Source of the DNA: Prosapia bicincta
Taxonomy: Eukaryota; Arthropoda; Insecta; Hemiptera; Cercopidae
NCBI GenBank assembly: GCA_036971475.1
Contig: JBAIZL010000002.1
Span: 352,531,582 to 352,595,581, forward strand
Reading direction: 5' to 3'
DNA length: 64,000 nucleotides
The position numbers and the translations under genes are program-made. Under the pieces are notes generated by a model. That model did not search any database. It saw only the letters and a list, made by a program, of their open reading frames with translations, and had not been told where the DNA came from. Numbering within the stretch: the first letter of the stretch is position 1; every line of letters starts with the position of its first letter. Below are positions 62,734 to 64,000 of this stretch, piece after piece.

Positions 62734-64000
62734 ATGGATCAAGAAAATTCAACTGACCAATGGCGGGCACAACGAAGTGCACGATGGCGGGCTTGTAGTA
62801 TCAAACCCTCAAGCTCAACAGCAGCAAGCTAGTAGGCCAGATGAAGCCCCTTGAACAGCTGGATTACCACACACTGCTGGGTTACAAGCCACTTCTGGGT
62901 AACCACCTGGTGCTAGTGTACCTCACCCTCCACCAGGTTTTCAAAGACCTCAAGCTTCGCATGCTCCGGTTTCAGTAGGAAGAGCATCTCACAGAGGTGG
63001 TCCAGGCGCAGGTGTTAATGCAGCACAAATTACTTCTAAATTAGGAAGAATGAAATTAGAAAGTGGAGGTGGAAATGGATATGGGAACGGAAATGGTTCC
63101 CAGCAGTTGGGGAGAGGACGTCTTCGTGGTAGACGGCAAATAAATACTGAAAATCTTATTAAAACCAGACCTGCGTCGCTATATAATAAGAAAGGAAACT
63201 CTGGTACTGCTGTAACTTTTAAAAGCAAACGTTTTTTGCCTACTTACAAAAACGGATTGGTGTTTATATCAGTACAAAATAGATTTCGCACCTGAAGAAG
63301 ACACCTTGGAGATTAAACGAAGCCTAATTCGTCCACATATGAATGTTCTAGATCAATATATATTTGATGGTACAGTACTGTACAACAGCAACCGCCTAGC
63401 TCCAGATCCACTGGAGTTGTTTTCAGCCAGAGCTACAGATGATCAAAATATTCATTTAACTCTCAAACTTGTAGGAGATTTGGTATTTGGTGACTACCAC
63501 TACTTTCAGTTTTACAATATGATATCCCGAAAATGCCTGAGATACTTAAAACTTTAGCTTGTTGGCAGAGATTTTTATGATGCTCGAAATAAGGTTGATA
63601 ATGCTGATCTTGGCCTTGATATTTGGCCGGGGTATGTAACTTCAATAAGGCAATACGACCAAAACATTCTGATGTGTGCAGAAGTGACATTTAAGGTGAT
63701 GAGAAAGGACACTGTACTTGAAGTCTACAATGAAATACTTCAGAGCATCCAGACGATTTTAGGATGTCTTCACTAAAGCTATCGTTTAAACTACTGTGCT
63801 TATAGATTATAATACCAGGACATACAGAATTGACGACATTGACTTTAAGCCAACCCCATTGAATACTTTCAAAAGAGACACTCAGAATAGCACATATGTT
63901 GCATATTTTAGAGAAAAATATAATGCACAACTAAAACAAAAAGACTAGCCGTTAATGGTTACCAAAACTAAACTGAGGGAAGTCTTAGATGGTCAAGGGG
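62734..64000 (+). pseudogene. piwi: Monomer 42, truncated by the window end
   Basis: TATCG leader. It runs from the ATG into the PAZ region and is cut at GGTCAAGGGG, so the array continues to the right. Shares NIH with monomer 40; private CAACTGACCAATGG and GATAATGCTG. Pieces 63050-63295 and 63306-63557. Confidence 0.92.

Larger units (their letters stand above)
1..64000 (+). repeat. piwi-derived tandem satellite array, ~1.53 kb monomer
   Basis: The start-codon anchor ATGGATCAAGAAAATTC (small variants in some copies) recurs at 34, 1564, 3086, 4613, 6141, 7670, 9198, 10727, 12257, 13782, 15312, 16842, 18371, 19900, 21429, 22959, 24488, 26017, 27548, 29078, 30608, 32133, 33665, 35195, 36725, 38254, 39784, 41314, 42844, 44373, 45902, 47431, 48962, 50494, 52025, 53554, 55084, 56614, 58143, 59673, 61204 and 62734. 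Spacing is 1,522-1,532 bp. All copies are direct repeats with no inverted copy and no spacer. The window begins in the leader of copy 1 and ends inside copy 42. Copies differ by scattered substitutions and short indels. Many variants are shared by non-adjacent copies, the mark of unequal exchange or conversion. The founder sequence is the 5' part of a PIWI-clade Argonaute cDNA. Confidence 0.97.

Noticed and set aside
1..64000. CRISPR-like or phage-type repeat array
   Set aside because: Repeats are 1.5 kb, contiguous and without spacers, and they encode a eukaryotic Argonaute fragment.
1..64000. Transposon or LTR element array
   Set aside because: No transposase, reverse transcriptase, integrase, terminal inverted repeat or long terminal repeat could be seen in the monomer.
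1..64000. Hairpin (inverted repeat) locus for double-stranded RNA
   Set aside because: All 42 copies have the same orientation; no inverted copy exists in the window.
1..64000. Array produced by assembly error
   Set aside because: Copies carry distinct private variants, different indels and consistent higher-order patterns, which a collapsed or looped assembly would not create. Long reads would settle it.
1..64000. 1,530 bp period as nine nucleosome lengths
   Set aside because: Any period near 1.5 kb can be divided into plausible nucleosome repeats. Nothing in the sequence supports phasing.

Overview
The window lies entirely inside one head-to-tail tandem array. A monomer of about 1,530 bp is repeated 41 complete times plus a truncated 42nd copy. 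All copies are on the + strand, and the array runs off both ends of the window. Spacing between equivalent start codons ranges from 1,522 to 1,532 bp, mostly 1,529 or 1,530. I see no single-copy DNA, RNA gene, transposon terminus, CRISPR array or intact gene.

Each monomer is a decayed, intron-free copy of the front part of a PIWI-clade Argonaute gene. In order it holds: a leader of about 97 bp; an ATG and arginine/glutamine-rich N-terminus (MDQENSREQWRAQ); a proline-rich stretch; an Asn/Gly run followed by an RG-rich motif (GRGRLRGRR); the N domain and linker 1 (ENLIKTRPASLYNKK, FRLLTKTDCCLYQYKVDF, ARATDDQNIR, GDYHYLQFYN); a WPGYVTSIRQYD segment; the PAZ domain (TRTYRIDDIDF, YFREKYNAQLK, PELCRLTGISESLR); and the start of linker 2 (RVGPKERVESW). 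MID and PIWI, including the catalytic tetrad, are absent from every copy. A shared set of stops and frameshifts breaks the frame, so the founder monomer was already a pseudogene. The family assignment rests on motif recognition, not a search.

The organism is an animal. Spliced-looking piwi sequence in an AT-rich genome suggests an arthropod, plausibly an insect with amplified piwi genes such as an aphid; that last step is a guess.

Layout. Copies 1-15 (about 0-23 kb) mix several monomer subfamilies: A-type copies 1, 2, 5, 8; B-type copies 3, 4, 6, 9, 12; copies 7, 13, 14, which keep the undamaged N-domain frame; and copies 10, 11, 15. Copies 16-42 are more alike and in places alternate between two leader types (TATCG-ATG and TATAG-ATG), giving a dimeric higher-order repeat of about 3.06 kb, clearest at 53.5-64 kb. 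Multi-monomer duplications at offsets of 3,060, 6,116, 7,647, 9,173, 18,360 and 19,885 bp show repeated unequal exchange.

There are no genes working together in the usual sense. The interesting possibility is that a satellite made of piwi sequence is transcribed and feeds small RNAs matching the host's own piwi gene(s), in the manner of repeat systems such as Stellate/Suppressor of Stellate. That is a hypothesis; the sequence shows only the array.
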